Shown piece by piece: positions 11,801 to 23,478 of a stretch of DNA of 64,000 bases (position 1 is its first letter; each line of letters begins with the position of its first letter). Location of the stretch: the NCBI GenBank assembly GCA_036874045.1, contig JAZBRI010000011.1, positions 13,286,001 to 13,350,000 on the forward strand. The letters are read 5' to 3'. The translations under genes were made by a program, and so were the position numbers. The notes beneath the pieces are model-generated. The model made no database searches. It was not told where the DNA came from and saw only the letters and a program-made list of their open reading frames with translations. This DNA comes from Cymodocea nodosa. Taxonomy: Eukaryota; Streptophyta; Magnoliopsida; Alismatales; Cymodoceaceae.

Positions 11801-14800
11801 TGCAGTTATAGGGAAGTAAAAAGTTAATAATTTTAATTAATATAAACAACATTGTAATAAATAATAACGTACTATTTATTCTTGTAATGTTAACATTATT
11901 ATATTTTAATGTATTATAATCTAGTATCATTCTTCAATGTTATTTTTTATTTTTATTTATTATAATTATAATACGTTATTATTTATTTATTATTATAAGC
12001 ATACTTCGTTGATATTACATCGACATTATTATTTATTTTAATTTATTATAACTATAATATGCTATTTATTATTATTATTATCATTACTATATTTTAATTT
12101 ATTATAATTATGTTGATAATTATATGTTATTTATTATTTATTATATTACAAGTGAATGTTGTTTTCCATCATTTCCAAGGCAGTGAGGTAGGAAATGATA
12201 TAAAATATTTTCTTTAATACAAGAAGAAACAATAAAAAATCATTTTCCTCCGTTTCTAAAGACACAAATACGAGAAATAAGAGAAAAAAATTTCCCTCAT
12301 TTCCCTTCATCTCCTAATTACACAAACTCTCACTAAGTCAACAAGACCTTAACATTGGCTAGAGGGGAACAATGGGCTTCACTTCCTGAATCCACTTTGA
12401 TGTGCAAAGAACTCAAGCCCATTGGGTTTTTGGGTTGAAGTCATGAGGTGACACTATCGTTTAGGAAAAAAATAAAGGATCGAGACATTGGGCTAGCCCC
12501 TAGTGTTGGAGATGAGGATGCTGCCAAACTCTTTTGGGCTCAAGAACAGCCCAGTTTTATCTATAAATCCTACTATCAGTAAACTCATTTGCTCCCTTCT
12601 CCAAAGTGGCCAAGAGATTCGTTCCCACTGTACCACAGATCTCTTGCAGATTTAGTTGGATGTGCTTCACTGTCATAATTGTGTAAGCATTGCAAGGAAG
12701 GCTAATGTTAACATCTTTACTCTCCATCAGACCTACCTTTGCACCTTAGTTGTAACTCTCCTTCAAGTTAGGATGATGATCTAATCAAAAAAAGGGTGCA
12801 ATCTATTGGGATCCATGTTAGAGAGCAGATAACCTACTTCAAGAGGGAGTGACAAAGGTTGCCAAAGAGCATTGAATTTTGGATGCTCAAGGCCGACCAT
12901 GAATATCATTACATGGAATATTAGATGGAAGAATGACAAGGAAAAACAGAGATTAACTGGAGAGAGAGCCTGGGAGAATAAAGTGTGTTTCCCCTAGTTT
13001 CATTTACAGGATAGGTGATGGCAAATTGGATGCCCATATTTTCAAAAAAGTGGATCATCATTAATTTTTCTTTGGAGTAAAACTTGTCCAGGTGATTGAT
13101 ACCCAGGTGACAATTCTCTTTATCTGTGTAGCTCAAACATCTTCAGAACGGTTGGATGATGCTTATTACGGTAGTATATGGTCCTCTTACACATTAGGGA
13201 AAACCCTCATCTAAAACTGGCAAAGATTAAGTAATGGTGGGAATCCGCTTGAGTACTTCTTGGAGACTTCAGCATGACTAGAAAATGGAGAGATATAATG
13301 GTGCTGGTTTTACTACTAACATGTGTGACTTCTTCATATGGATGAAAGCTATAGAACTTATGGACCTTCAAATTAAAAATACCCACTATTACACACGGAC
13401 GAACTTTAAGCCTTGCCCTATTCAATCAAGAATTGACATAGTACTTCTTGACCATGCATGGTTTAGATGATGCCCCATACTTCTTAAGGTGGCAAGGCGA
13501 CACAACATTGGGCATGGACACGTAGGCACCTTTTTTAATAGCATGTTCTCTTTCAGAGTTCATATAAATATATATGTATGCATATTATATATGTTTTTAA
13601 CATATATTCAAACATTTATAACAAAAATAAACTACAATTATACCTAAGAGACCTAAGAAATAGATATCGCACTAACAAAATATCGCATCTAAGAGTTGAA
13701 ACATCAATAAATAACTGAGAAAAAATCATCCAAAAAACTACTATGGTAGAAAAAATCAAGCCATGAATAAAACACAATACACCATTGATTCAACTCACGA
13801 ATCAGAAATAAATAATGTTGTAGGAAGAACTGGAAGGCTTATTAGAGGGGCATGTTGCTGCAAGATACATAGCCAAAGGGATGTGTCATTGCATGATGGG
13901 TAGTCAAAGGGTTGTGCCACTGCAAGAGAGGTTGTTGAAGGGAGCTATTACCATAGGAGAGGTTATCAGAGGGAACCACCATCAAAGTAGAGGTTGCCGA
14001 AGTTGCAGGTGAGACTGCAGGATGCCACTGATGGTGGCAACTAGGGTTTTCTCTGTCTTTTTTTTCAAGAAAATAACCTACTAGTATGTTTATATTGTTT
14101 AATCTATAATCAGATGTTCCAAGGATTACAAAACTTAGGCAACAACAGCAAGCAACTCTAAGCAATAATGATGGAACCTTAGATGATGGTGGCAGCTCTA
14201 GTTGATGGCAACAGCTCTAAGCAATAGCGGCAGAACCTTAGATGACAATGGTGACTCTAGATGACAACAATGAAACCCTAGGTGGTGGCTCTAAGCAACT
14301 GCGATGAAACCCTAGATGCCTAGCATTGGTGTTGTCGAGCAAGGCTTCCACCCTGCCCCTAACAGTTGGGGGTAGAATAGAGGAAGAGAGTTCATTCATG
14401 AAAGTTGTAGCTCTTGGTCCTCAACAATGTCAAGACCCATTAGGCTCTCTGACAACCTTCGTTAACCCATCTAAATGCAATATGAAAGAACTCTAGTCCT
14501 CAAGGAGACAATCCTTTGCTGCAACTTTGAAAGACACTCTAATTCCCCCTAAGTTTCCTAAGATCCCTGTTTACAGCTCAACCACCGTGAATGGAGAGGA
14601 GGTATTGCAATTCAATCCTAACAAGGTGTCTCTGTTGGAAGGAACCTTCTAGTACATGCTGGTTGGCAAGTTCAACCACAAATGTGCCCCCTTCTCACTA
14701 ATATTTTTGAGCCCATGAAAAGGGCAATTCCTTTTAAGGAACCATTCTTTCCGATGATAGTGGATTTCATTCAGTTCCCATGTAGAGATGATTTCATTAA

Positions 14801-17800
14801 AGCATATGCTAAAAACACTTAGAACATCAAAGGAAGAAGGATGACAATCTACAAGTGGTCACCTTCCTTTACCCCTAGTTTAGAATCTTTTTGGGCATCA
14901 ATTTGGATATTTCTCCCCAAGCTTAGAGCATATCTTATGCTCCAGCAACGTTGGAATCAATTGTCAGCATGATTGGTAGATTCCTATGCATTCATAATGA
15001 TGTCTTGAGATTCACTAGACCTGGACTTACTGCCATGTGTGTGGAAATGGACTTGGCCAAACCACTTCCACAACCAATCAAGAATCTAAATGAGGAGGAG
15101 CTGATTGTCTAGCCAATTCTCTATGGTAACGAAGAGCCAAAATTTTGCAATAAATGTTTTAAGGTTGGGGGCAATGCTGCCAACTGCAAGCATCTAAAAT
15201 AGAATGCATCCCAGACACCTAACATATCACAGACAACAACTTCTAACACTGCTAATGCTACAAACAATAGGGATCAAGCTAAAGAATTGGAGGTGAATGA
15301 CAATAGGTAAGAAGACACAGTCAAACTTAGAGAAGAGTGTATACAGGTTAGACAAAAGAAGACCACCAAGAAGCACAACACTCCTAATGGGAGGAATGGG
15401 TAAGATACTGCAAATAGACCACAAGAGAAGAAAACTAATACTCCATAGTGACTTTAATCTTTTGGAAATCTTTAATCTCCCAGCTGGTATTGTTCAAGAT
15501 ATCAAGGATAAGTTCAACTTCATTAATGACACTAAGGACTCATTCAATTGGATGTAGGATACAAGTGGTAAAATTTTGATAAAATCGACTTGAGAAGTAA
15601 CTAGATCTAAGAGGGATTAAGTGGCTCAGGACATAGGAATCTAGAAATCCTATCTGCCTACCAAATTATCCTTCTTGTGGCGATAGTTTCACACAACTCT
15701 TCCCACTGAAGAAAATGTGAAGAGGCGTAGCTTTGTCATGGCCTCCATGTGTGCCTACTACAATATGGTTAAGGATGTTGAATCTTTTAATCACACTTCC
15801 TTTGGTAGTGATTGGGCTCATTTAAGTAGAGGTTGGTTTTGTCAAATATTCAGACTAAATTTGCGAGATCAAAGAGATTGGCAGGATTAGATTTTGAGCA
15901 ACTTAAAATGACAAAGTAAATCCAAAGTGCACAAGATTCAAAAATATATTGTAGCCAACTTACTTTGGGAATTCTAGAAACAAAGATGCAAAGTAATGTA
16001 TGATGGAAAAGTGGCTTTGTTCACAGATAATTAGGAGAACTATGATGAATAGTTTCTTTGATTATAAACAGGCTTAAGGCTTGTTGAAGGCTCTAGATGA
16101 TAGAGGGGAAATAAACTAGATAAGCTAGTAGAAACTAAGCACTAGACGGTTGAAACTAAATTTTGACAAAACATGTAACAACAATCAACTTGGGGCCAGG
16201 GGTGAGATTTTCCACGATGCTGAGGGTGACATGATTGCAGCCACCACCAATTTCTATAACCCATGCAACTCTACACTTGCTAAACTAAGAGCTCTATGTG
16301 AGGAGCTTATTCTTTGCATTCACAACCATGTCCAACTACATTTGGTTGATGTTGAAGTTAATTCTTTGATTATTTACAATGCCATCATGAGGAAGGAATG
16401 TCTGGCATTTCATCTTGTGCACTTTTGGCCTGACCTACTATAAATCCTTAACTCTGTAGGGTCGGTTTCTCATGTCTTCAAGGAAGGAAATTGTTCAGCG
16501 GACTTTCTTGTTAAGGAAGGATTTATTCTTCATCAAAAAGTTCAACTCAAAGTCTTTGGTGACCTTGTTAGAGAGATCAGAAATCAAATGTTATTGGACA
16601 AATGGAACATTCTGCATGTTAGGAGAATTTAGCTTTCCTTGTGTTTGTTGCTTCCTATGATGTTTTGGCCTAGTTCCCCTCACATTGTAATCTCTCAGGT
16701 TTTTGGGGTCCCTGCCCTATGAATAGAACAGGGGTTTTGGTTTTAAAAAAAAAAGAATATTCCAAGGATCTACATATGAATCCAATAAAAGACCCACCAC
16801 AACCAGGCTTTAAAACACCTACATCCTTATGGCACCTAAGCACACCCAGGCATCACCTAGGCAGCTGCCTCAATAACTATGTAATACCCCCAGTTAAAGT
16901 TTGGAGTCTCTTAGGAACTTTTTCAGATCAGATGCCTCTACTGGTTGAAGCCAATTCTGAAGTGTTTTGCCCATTCAGACTGGAAACAGCATTGTCAAAG
17001 TACCCTGAATTTAAAAAGGTGGAAAAGATCTGGTTGGAAGAAGTTGACCATCATGCTATTTTAGAAGTTGACCATCATGCTATTTTTACATGTGTGGCTG
17101 TGAGAAAAGGCTGAACTATATATCAAATATCAGAACTGGAGCTGACCACAAGGGGAGTTCAGTGGACAAGGCAACAGCAGGTTTCTACTGGCAGCTTTTC
17201 TCTGCTCTGCACAAATGGTGTCCAAACTGAACCTGTCAATGTCATCCTTCCCTACACTGTCCAAGCTTCAGGGACGAGATGGTTTCTCAAGGGCTTTCTT
17301 CAAAGAATATTTCTTCCAAGTGGTGCATAGTCAACTGGAGAAGATGTTGATCCTGTTGGATGAGTTATTGGAGGGAATCAAGGGCCATGACTGCATCAAC
17401 AATTCTCTTATTCTGTTGATCCCTCAAGTGATAGATGCAGAAGTGCTTTCAGACTTTTGTCCTAATGGCCCTAAGAGTACCACCAATAAAGAAATTACTA
17501 AAATCCTCACCAACAGAATGCTTAAGAGGACGGATAAACTGATACAGGCAGTTCAGACTGCCATCATTCATGGAAAGAGTTTGTTGGATGGTTTCATGGC
17601 TGAGCCATTGATGGCTTATGGCAAACGAGGGATTCCCAATGTGATCTGTAAGGTGCATTTTATAAAGGCATTTGATAATCTGAACTGGAAGTCCCTGCTA
17701 GATGTCCTTCAGGCTCATGCCTTTCCTAGAGGACTGCATCCTTAGTTCAGCTTCTGCATCTGTGTTGGCTAATGCAACATCTACAGGGAATCTCCCTTGC

Positions 17801-20800
17801 CAGCATAGGGTCAAACAGGGGGCAGTTGACCAGTAACCTTCACTTCTATCCAACCATGGGTGAATATTGTCACATACAATTTCTAATGACATAGCTCAAG
17901 GTGGCTTGATTAGTTGACTATTAGCATGCTTAAGGGTCAATGAGTAGCTGGTTATGCCAATCTATATTTATAAGATTAGGCTACTCATGTTAGGTTGCTA
18001 TAGTTGTTATTTTTTGGTTTTGTTAGTTTTTGTTGTGTCGTGCGTCAATGTGTCCAGACTCTAGAGTTCCTTTTTTTTTCCCTTTTCCACTTATCTGATG
18101 GATAAGTTCTACTTTGCTTTCTTTAATGAATTTCTCATGTATCACTCAAAAATAAATGAACTACATGGAGAAATTATAAATTCAACATGGTAAAAAATGA
18201 TTTATTCTAAATACATACATGGTTCTAAGTTCAAACATGACAAGAGATCCTCAGTCCCCAATTGGAGATGCCGGAAACCATGGAAACAAAAGTATACATA
18301 CTTTTGGCTTGAAAAACAACATCAACAAAAAGTGGTAAGCATGTATACAACAGGCCTCAAGTCCCTCAAATTAGAGGAACAATTAGAAAATCAAAGGACA
18401 TGCTTTTGTTTGGATGAGGGGCAAGGTTATACTGAACAATATTTGTAAAGGGACTCAATTAATATATCAATATTAAAACTTTGTATACCCGACAACGATA
18501 TGCCAATTCCAGCTGTTCAGCAATATCTTCACGCAAGGGAAGCCAATCAAGACCACTATTACGAGCAAACCAATGGCCCCTCAAGACACGACGATCTTCC
18601 CCATTCCAATACACAGGAAAACAATGACGCCTGATCAGATCTACCTGCAGCAGTCATGGTCACCTTGTTAATTGATACTAAAAAATTCAAGAACCAACAT
18701 TACCATAAAGTATCATATATTCTCATTCTTTATAAATTTGACATTATGGTACCCAGTTTATCCGACTATCATCCCAAAATTCAAAAAATATATGTTACTT
18801 TAATTTCATTGTTAACAATTATCACTTGTTTTGAATATAAGAAGGGTTACATTCTTGGTCTTTATTCACTAAATATTAAATATTTTGTATCAAAAAATCA
18901 CCAATATTAAAAGTCAATTTTTCAAATATATAAGATAAGAGAAATCAAGTGTCAATATACTACATTGCCATTGAATTTCTCAGTCACATATCACACCTCA
19001 TACAGTCCACCTTTGACAGGTACACCGACTCTCTCTTCTTCAAGAGCAAAAAATGTTGAACTTTTGTCTGGGGAGGTCCAACTAATGGATCGACTTGGAC
19101 CTGTACTGCACTCTGCATACTCTTTCCACCAATGAGAAAGTAGCTCCTCCTCTCTCTGCAAATGCACAAAATGATAAATGTCGCTGCAATCAAAGATGAT
19201 ATTCTTGCTGACTAGTGAAAATCACATGAAAATATTTTGGATTGTTGATTTTTATTTAATAAAGCTATTTTTAAATATCTTATGTGTAGATTAGGGTCAA
19301 CGGTAGGCAAGTTAAAAATTCTATTAATTAAATTAAATATTATTAAATATCTGTATTTTGAATTTATGGTAAACAAAGTTAACTTGGCAGTTAAAATCCT
19401 GGCCTGATATTGCTTGATTTAGAAAATTGGGTTGGTATTTCTCTAGTTGGTTGTAATAACATCCAATAATTAGAAATTCAATTAGAACTTGTTTAAAATT
19501 CTTTAGGAGAACTATTCCAAGAAGGTTCGTGCATAGTTTGGTAATAAATTGGAAAATAATAGCAGTTATCATAGTTTATCAAAAAAATTTCAAAATTTCA
19601 ATTGCTATTAAGGGAAATTATAAAGTATCATAACTCGGTTTTTACAAAAATTCAGTAATGTCTATTAAAAAGTATAAATGGTGAAAAAGGAAATTTATGA
19701 TGGCAATTGATATAATTTAGAATGTGTTTTTGGCAATTAATTTATTTGATTAACAGTTTATATTTTGATTGTTGAATTGACAGTCAATTTATTTGAATGA
19801 TCAGTTAACTTTAGTTGAATGGCAACTTTTGATTCATAATGATGTGAATCAATACAAAGTTAATGGATTCAGCAGTTAAAGGGCATTTTTGAAAATTCGC
19901 TAGTGCACTGGAGGTTGCTTTGTTTAATGTGATGGATAACTGAATTTGTTGATTACAAACATATAAATAAATGACTTTGGGTGATTTTCATATGACCCTT
20001 CAGTTTTTTTGCATACTTAAATAACCTGTTTATCCTCTTTGTATCAAAGACAATGTATAACTAAAATCATGTCATGTCATTCCATCATGGTATCAGATAG
20101 CCAAGCCCTACTGAGATTTCACGTTGTACTAGGCTGCCAACACAACACTAAATGATTTAATGCCATGCTGCTCTAAGAGAACTTATCTACAGCGGTTGGA
20201 ACCATTGGGCGGTCCCAACACAAAACACTGTAGAGTGAAACTGTAGCTTCTGCAGTATTTTGGGACAGGACCAGCAAGCAATCCTGACTGCTGTTGGTAA
20301 AAGTTGATATTGAATTTTCTAAACCCCCATATGCAACATGGTCTGTTGTTTTAAATCATTTTGTGTAGTGATATGCCATCCCAAGATTTCCAAACTCCCG
20401 ATCCCAAATGAATTTGGAGATCATGTTATCTACATAACAAGACCCATGGTCTCAAATCAATTCATATTATACCATTGTGCTTCCATTTGGTCAATATTGG
20501 GCTGATTTCATGCCAAATTTTTTGTTTATAGTTAACTTACAATTAATAATAGTAAAATTGATAAAAATTTATCAAAGGAGAAGGACAAGGGTGTTGGGGT
20601 GGAAGTATGAAGAGGTCGCAGAGGAAAAAGATGAGCAATGGGAGATGAGGGAAAAAAAAGTAGATTGGCAGGGTTAGGAGGGTAAATGAAACTTTGGGAG
20701 GCCATAAATCATAATTTGCCTGGAACTGACTGTGCTATTAAATAGGACGAGAGTTGAGTGACCAATTTTAGCTTAAGGAAAGCCAATAACTTTAAGAGAA

Positions 20801-23478
20801 AAATGGGACGATTGCTTCAATAACAGGCTTTGATTTTTATGCTCGGTGACTTTTGAAACAATATGAAATATCCTCTTTTGAAAAGCAATGGTCCCTTTAT
20901 TAATTTTCTATGCAATATAGAAACCTCTCTTATCAAATGTGGATATCTGCTTTAGCTCAATAAGTTTCTGAGCTATACAAGCCATTTGTTTTTTAAAAAT
21001 GGGGATCATTTTTTCAGTTTAATTCAGAAAAATTAGCTCGAAGGGTAAGTGAGAAACCAGAAATTTGACAAACAAAAATATTTCATGAAATTGTACATGA
21101 AAATGAAGATTAATTGAAATAATTTTTAAGTAGCAGGGACAAAATAGAGTTTAAGATATGGAAGCTGCCCCCCAAGAAGGGAAAGCCACAAAAATAAGAA
21201 AGTTGTTCATTAGTGGAATAAGAATAGAAAATTACATAATTAGCACAAAACAAAAAGGAAAATCTCCCAGTAGTGTTGCACACGATCCTAAGCCACACAA
21301 TAATACTAAGTTTTTATGCAACCAGAATTGATGGAAAAAGAAATGTTAAGTGTAAACGGCAGCAACGTTACAGTAAGAAATGATTTCCCACCAAATCAAG
21401 GTATTTGTGCTTCCAGAAATCAAAATTTGGGATGCACAAACAGACCCTAAATTCCCCAGTGGAAACATGTTGGCTGAAAACCCCATCCATTCTACCACTC
21501 TGTCAACATAGTCATCCATTAGGCAGGTTTGATCCTTGTCCACTTTTAAATCATCTAGAGGTTGCAGTGGGCCTTGTCCACTTTCCTTCTCAATAACCAC
21601 TTCTCCCAGAATATTTCCATGTCTAGAATCTGTCCACGATCCAAGTTTAAGATCCATGACCACCACCCAGAAATGGTGAAACAGCCAAAGAAAAGTAGTC
21701 ATTGGTCTTCTGAATTCACAAAACAGAAGTGGCATGTACTAACAAAACTATAATCACATGAAATCAGAGACTCTTTAGTAAGGACACCATGATGAAGCAA
21801 CTGTCATGCAAAAAACAAGAGTTTCACAAATGGAAGGTACATGCCTGTTCCAGATGGCGCCACAGCAACCTTAATTCACATCTACTCCATGTATCCTGAA
21901 AAGGGACTTGACACCTAAAATTACCATTTGAGCTCCATCACCAACAAAATGAGATGAACCTATAGAAAGCAAAGTGGAACCATGGTGTAACAGGATAGAA
22001 GGATGCTGTGAAAAAGTATAGGTTTGGTGTCACAAAGGTGACTACTGAATTGCACAGCCCAAATGATTCCAAACTCAAGTCTTACATGGCACACACAGTC
22101 ACTCCCTCTAGCGGAAACTGCAATTCTCATCAAAAAGGGAAAAATCCATCCCAACAGCATTGTTCAAAGTTGCAACCCAATGATCCCTCCCAAAATTAAA
22201 TAAATTCCTACCCACTTCAACCTCAATACCTGCACAACCATAAGTCGGGCAACAAGCCCCTCACCAAGTACGATTTCCCCATGATAACTGGTTGCCACGA
22301 TATTTTTCTACCTTAGATCTTTCCAATCGTCACATCCATTTACCCAACAAACCAAGTTCATGGACTAGAAACCTCATAAGCCCACACCACCCATGTATTT
22401 TGACCAGAAAATCTGTCTATATTAGGATTATGGAGAGATATCAAAAGATTTAGACTAAGTAGTACAAAGATTGAATGTTGATTGTAAGTTTAGAAAAGAC
22501 AAAACTAATGATGAAAGTATAAAACTAAATGGTATTGAGATTTCTAAAAGCAAAAAAATTAAATACTTAGGTTCAATAATAAGCAATAAAGAAGAAAGTA
22601 CAAAGGATGTTGTTCATAAAATTAAAGTACAATGGATAAAGCAAAGAAATGCATTGATACAATTTCATAAGGCATCTATCCTCTCTTATATTGTATGATA
22701 CAGATGTTAGAGCATTAAATATGCATTGCATGGTAGAACATAATAACCTGTAGGAAGGATGCCTCCAGTGCAAGGGAATCTCTCATACTGAACCTAAAGC
22801 AATCACCTTTTCCAACCATTTCTGTCCGAGGAATTGACGCGGAAAGCTCTGCAAAATATTTGTTAGATTTTAATCGGTAAATATAAAATCATATGCAAAA
22901 TCAGATGATTTCTAGAGATCAAACACTATGACAATGAAATATGAAATAGACAAGGACCACATACGTGTGAAGGCGGGTCTATCTACCAAGATAAGCTAGA
23001 ATCATAATATCTTTATAGAAAAAAAGGAAAACAAATATATGAAACAATTCCGCAAGTTATACCGATTTAAAGCTCAGCAATACACCGTGATACCATCTTT
23101 GAGCCCATTATGATGATCGTGAAGTATTGGATTACACACGTACTAAATTTCTAATCTGAAAGCGAGTAAAATGACCTGAAGTTTTTTTTCTAAGGACAAA
23201 ATGGCTTGAAGTTACAAATTTTGGAATAATAAGCACATTAAATAAAAAGTCCTAGAAAACACACCAGTTGGCGCTAAAGGGACCTTGCAGAAATACCATC
23301 GCACATCCTCCCCGTCAGACGGACTCCTCGTCTGCGCAAGATACTTGTGCCGTCCCTCGCACTGATCAATGGCATCCTCCAACTTGGCAATGTTCACAGG
23401 CGTATTCTTCAACGAGTCTGGAGAAGTCTCCTCTTCCTGGGCGAAACCAGAACTCGCAGCTTCACATGATGTACCCAT
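2839..23478 (-). CDS. SGR2: SGR2-like DDHD-domain phospholipase, N-terminal eight exons (partial)
   Basis: Arabidopsis SGR2 (SHOOT GRAVITROPISM 2) is a phosphatidic acid-preferring phospholipase A1-like protein acting at endomembranes and the vacuole, needed for amyloplast sedimentation and shoot gravitropism. Coding exons, read right to left: 23265-23478, 22748-22848, 18997-19155, 18489-18644, 7109-7180, 6883-7032, 4447-4497, 2839-3009. Together they give 358 codons in frame, all with GT-AG borders. Conserved blocks in order are LKNTPVNIAKLEDAI, KYLAQTRSPSDG, VRWYFCKVPLA, EEERVGVPVKGGLYE, RRVLRGHWFAR, TFQPSGLFAAR, LHALFTGEDDTWEAWLN, FMVHGIGQ and STQRVLFIPCQ. The start ATG at 23478 is preceded by an in-frame TAG. 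The catalytic GHSLGS serine region and the DDHD domain lie beyond the left edge, so activity cannot be judged. Intron 4 (7181-18488) is unusually long and full of LINE debris. Divergent to the kinase gene at 27109. Confidence 0.92.
5285..5640 (+). repeat. Dispersed AT-rich repeat, copy A
   Basis: About 350 bp match a second copy at 33480-34015, in the same order and orientation. Shared landmarks include GTAATTGCCACTCAAGAATA, TTAAATTCGAAA, GTAAACAACAAAA, AAAATGGCCAAAAATG and TTTTTCTTAGAAAA. No coding potential or terminal repeats are visible. It lacks both small insertions found in copy B and so serves as the empty-site reference. It lies in SGR2 intron 6. Confidence 0.7.
5806..6020 (-). mobile_element. 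Possible LTR with adjacent tRNA-primer site (minus)
   Basis: Read on the minus strand, a sequence ending CTAACA is followed by TGGTGTCCGAGCAC, a degenerate match to the initiator-Met primer site (TGGTATCAGAGC) that follows plant copia 5' LTRs. A TATA-like CTATTTATAGGG lies inside it. No matching second LTR or coding region was found, so it is a fragment at best. Confidence 0.35.
6121..6696. mobile_element. Tourist-like MITE, about 576 bp
   Basis: The left end GGCCCTTTGGTTTGCC and the right end GCATAACCAAACGAAGCC (reverse complement GGCTTCGTTTGGTTATGC) form imperfect terminal inverted repeats of the PIF/Harbinger-Tourist type. TTA (6118-6120) precedes the left end; the right flank TAT is a poor match. 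A GGTTGTCA-TGTC(A/T)-type motif recurs internally near 6250 and 6588. It has no coding capacity and lies in SGR2 intron 6. Confidence 0.5.
8650..9156 (+). other. Unidentified open frame (168 codons), possibly LINE ORF1 debris
   Basis: An uninterrupted plus-strand frame inside SGR2 intron 4, antisense to the gene. The predicted peptide is hydrophilic with several Cys/His residues around codons 77-105 (CGPCHSSH, CRKGGLC), but I recognise no domain. Local base composition is less AT-rich than the surrounding intron. It ends within about 10 bp of a Tourist-like terminus at 9154. It may be part of a retrotransposon or a captured gene fragment. I see no promoter or splice evidence that it is a working gene. 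Confidence 0.25.
9154..9420 (+). repeat. Relative of the 11.6-kb MITE, single visible end
   Basis: TAAGGCCCTGTCTATGCACA starting at 9154 and the purine-rich sequence after it align well with the left terminus of the element at 11642 (TAAGGTCTTGTTTGTACACA, then CTGTCA, AATAAAA, GGAAAT). The opposite end was not found, so this copy is truncated or rearranged. Confidence 0.45.
11642..12348. mobile_element. Tourist-like MITE, about 707 bp
   Basis: It begins TAAGGTCTTGTT and ends AACAAGACCTTA, a perfect 12-bp inverted pair when the flanking TAA/TTA is counted. Both arms continue with related purine- or pyrimidine-rich sequence. The middle (11830-12150) is extremely AT-rich with TTATTATT runs. It contains no transposase. 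The TAA/TTA flank fits PIF/Harbinger target preference, although TAA left and TTA right are complementary rather than direct copies. Confidence 0.55.
12890..13500 (+). mobile_element. LINE endonuclease fragment
   Basis: The plus-strand translation starts NIITWNIRWKN, like the first motif of the LINE APE-type endonuclease. It continues through a degraded GDFSMTRKW and the frame at 13285-13470 (GAGFTTNMCDFFIWMKAIEL, MDLQIKNTHYYTRTNF, SRIDIVLLDHAW), matching the endonuclease C-terminal motifs (GDFN, W.N, SR.DR.L). Several stops and shifts are present. It lies in SGR2 intron 4, antisense to the gene. Confidence 0.7.
14400..16755 (+). mobile_element. Internally deleted LINE: ORF1, zf-RVT, RNase H, poly(A)
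   Basis: Three LINE modules appear in order. 14880-15200 is an ORF1 (DUF4283-like) tail, with YAPATLESIVSMIGRFLCI, RPGLTAMCVEMDLAKPLP and zinc knuckle CNKCFKVGGNAANCKH. 15640-15900 is the reverse-transcriptase zinc-binding domain (SFLWR, LPTEENVKRRSFVMASMCAY). 16150-16650 is RNase H (LNFDKTC, AKLRALCEEL, FKEGNCSADFLVKEG). Endonuclease and reverse transcriptase are missing between 15200 and 15640. The 3' end is marked by an A-run near 16745-16754. Stops and frameshifts make it non-functional. Confidence 0.75.
16850..17830 (+). mobile_element. LINE reverse-transcriptase fragment
   Basis: The frame at 17215-17745 carries degraded LINE RT motifs: GRDGFSRAFFKEYF, INNSLILLIPQVIDA, DFCPNGPKS, KILTNRMLK, VHFIKAFDNLNWKSLLDVLQ and then a shifted CQHRVKQG block (the RQGDPLSP region). 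Upstream 16850-17210 resembles the endonuclease-RT linker and contains a 24-bp tandem duplication (GAAGTTGACCATCATGCTAT) near 17039. The active-site YADD block is absent. It lies directly after the poly(A) of the previous LINE, so it is a second copy. Confidence 0.7.
20030..20130 (+). mobile_element. Copia-type LTR end and tRNA-Met primer site
   Basis: CATTCCATCA at 20078-20087 is followed directly by TGGTATCAGATAGCC, close to the initiator-methionine primer site TGGTATCAGAGC used by plant copia elements, and the preceding bases end in CA as an LTR should. No downstream gag or second LTR was recognised, so only the 5' junction survives. Confidence 0.5.
22440..22730 (+). mobile_element. RTE-type LINE fragment (post-RT region)
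   Basis: The frame from 22471 reads NVDCKFRKDKTNDESIKLNG, then EISKSKKIKYLGSIISN and KVQWIKQRNAL. These match the RTE-clade segment after the reverse transcriptase (TEYMxCKF...VxLxGxExPKSxxFKYLGSIIxxxGEIxEDVxHRIKxxWxKWRxA). It ends within about 20-40 bp of the SGR2 exon 2 donor. A relative lies at 29700-30345 on the other strand. Confidence 0.75.

Larger units (their letters stand above)
19156..22747 (-). other. SGR2 intron 2: transposon-derived, partly unassigned
   Basis: A 3.6-kb intron. 20088-20102 is a primer-binding-site match, with an RTE LINE piece at 22440-22730. 21340-22340 is less AT-rich and carries overlapping open frames on both strands (for example 21346-21735 minus) that I cannot assign. 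19200-19990 is AT-rich with nothing recognisable. Confidence 0.6.

Noticed and set aside
21346..22199. Overlapping frames on both strands in SGR2 intron 2
   Set aside because: No recognisable domain, no splice logic and frames of similar length on both strands. Probably transposon or pseudogene debris.
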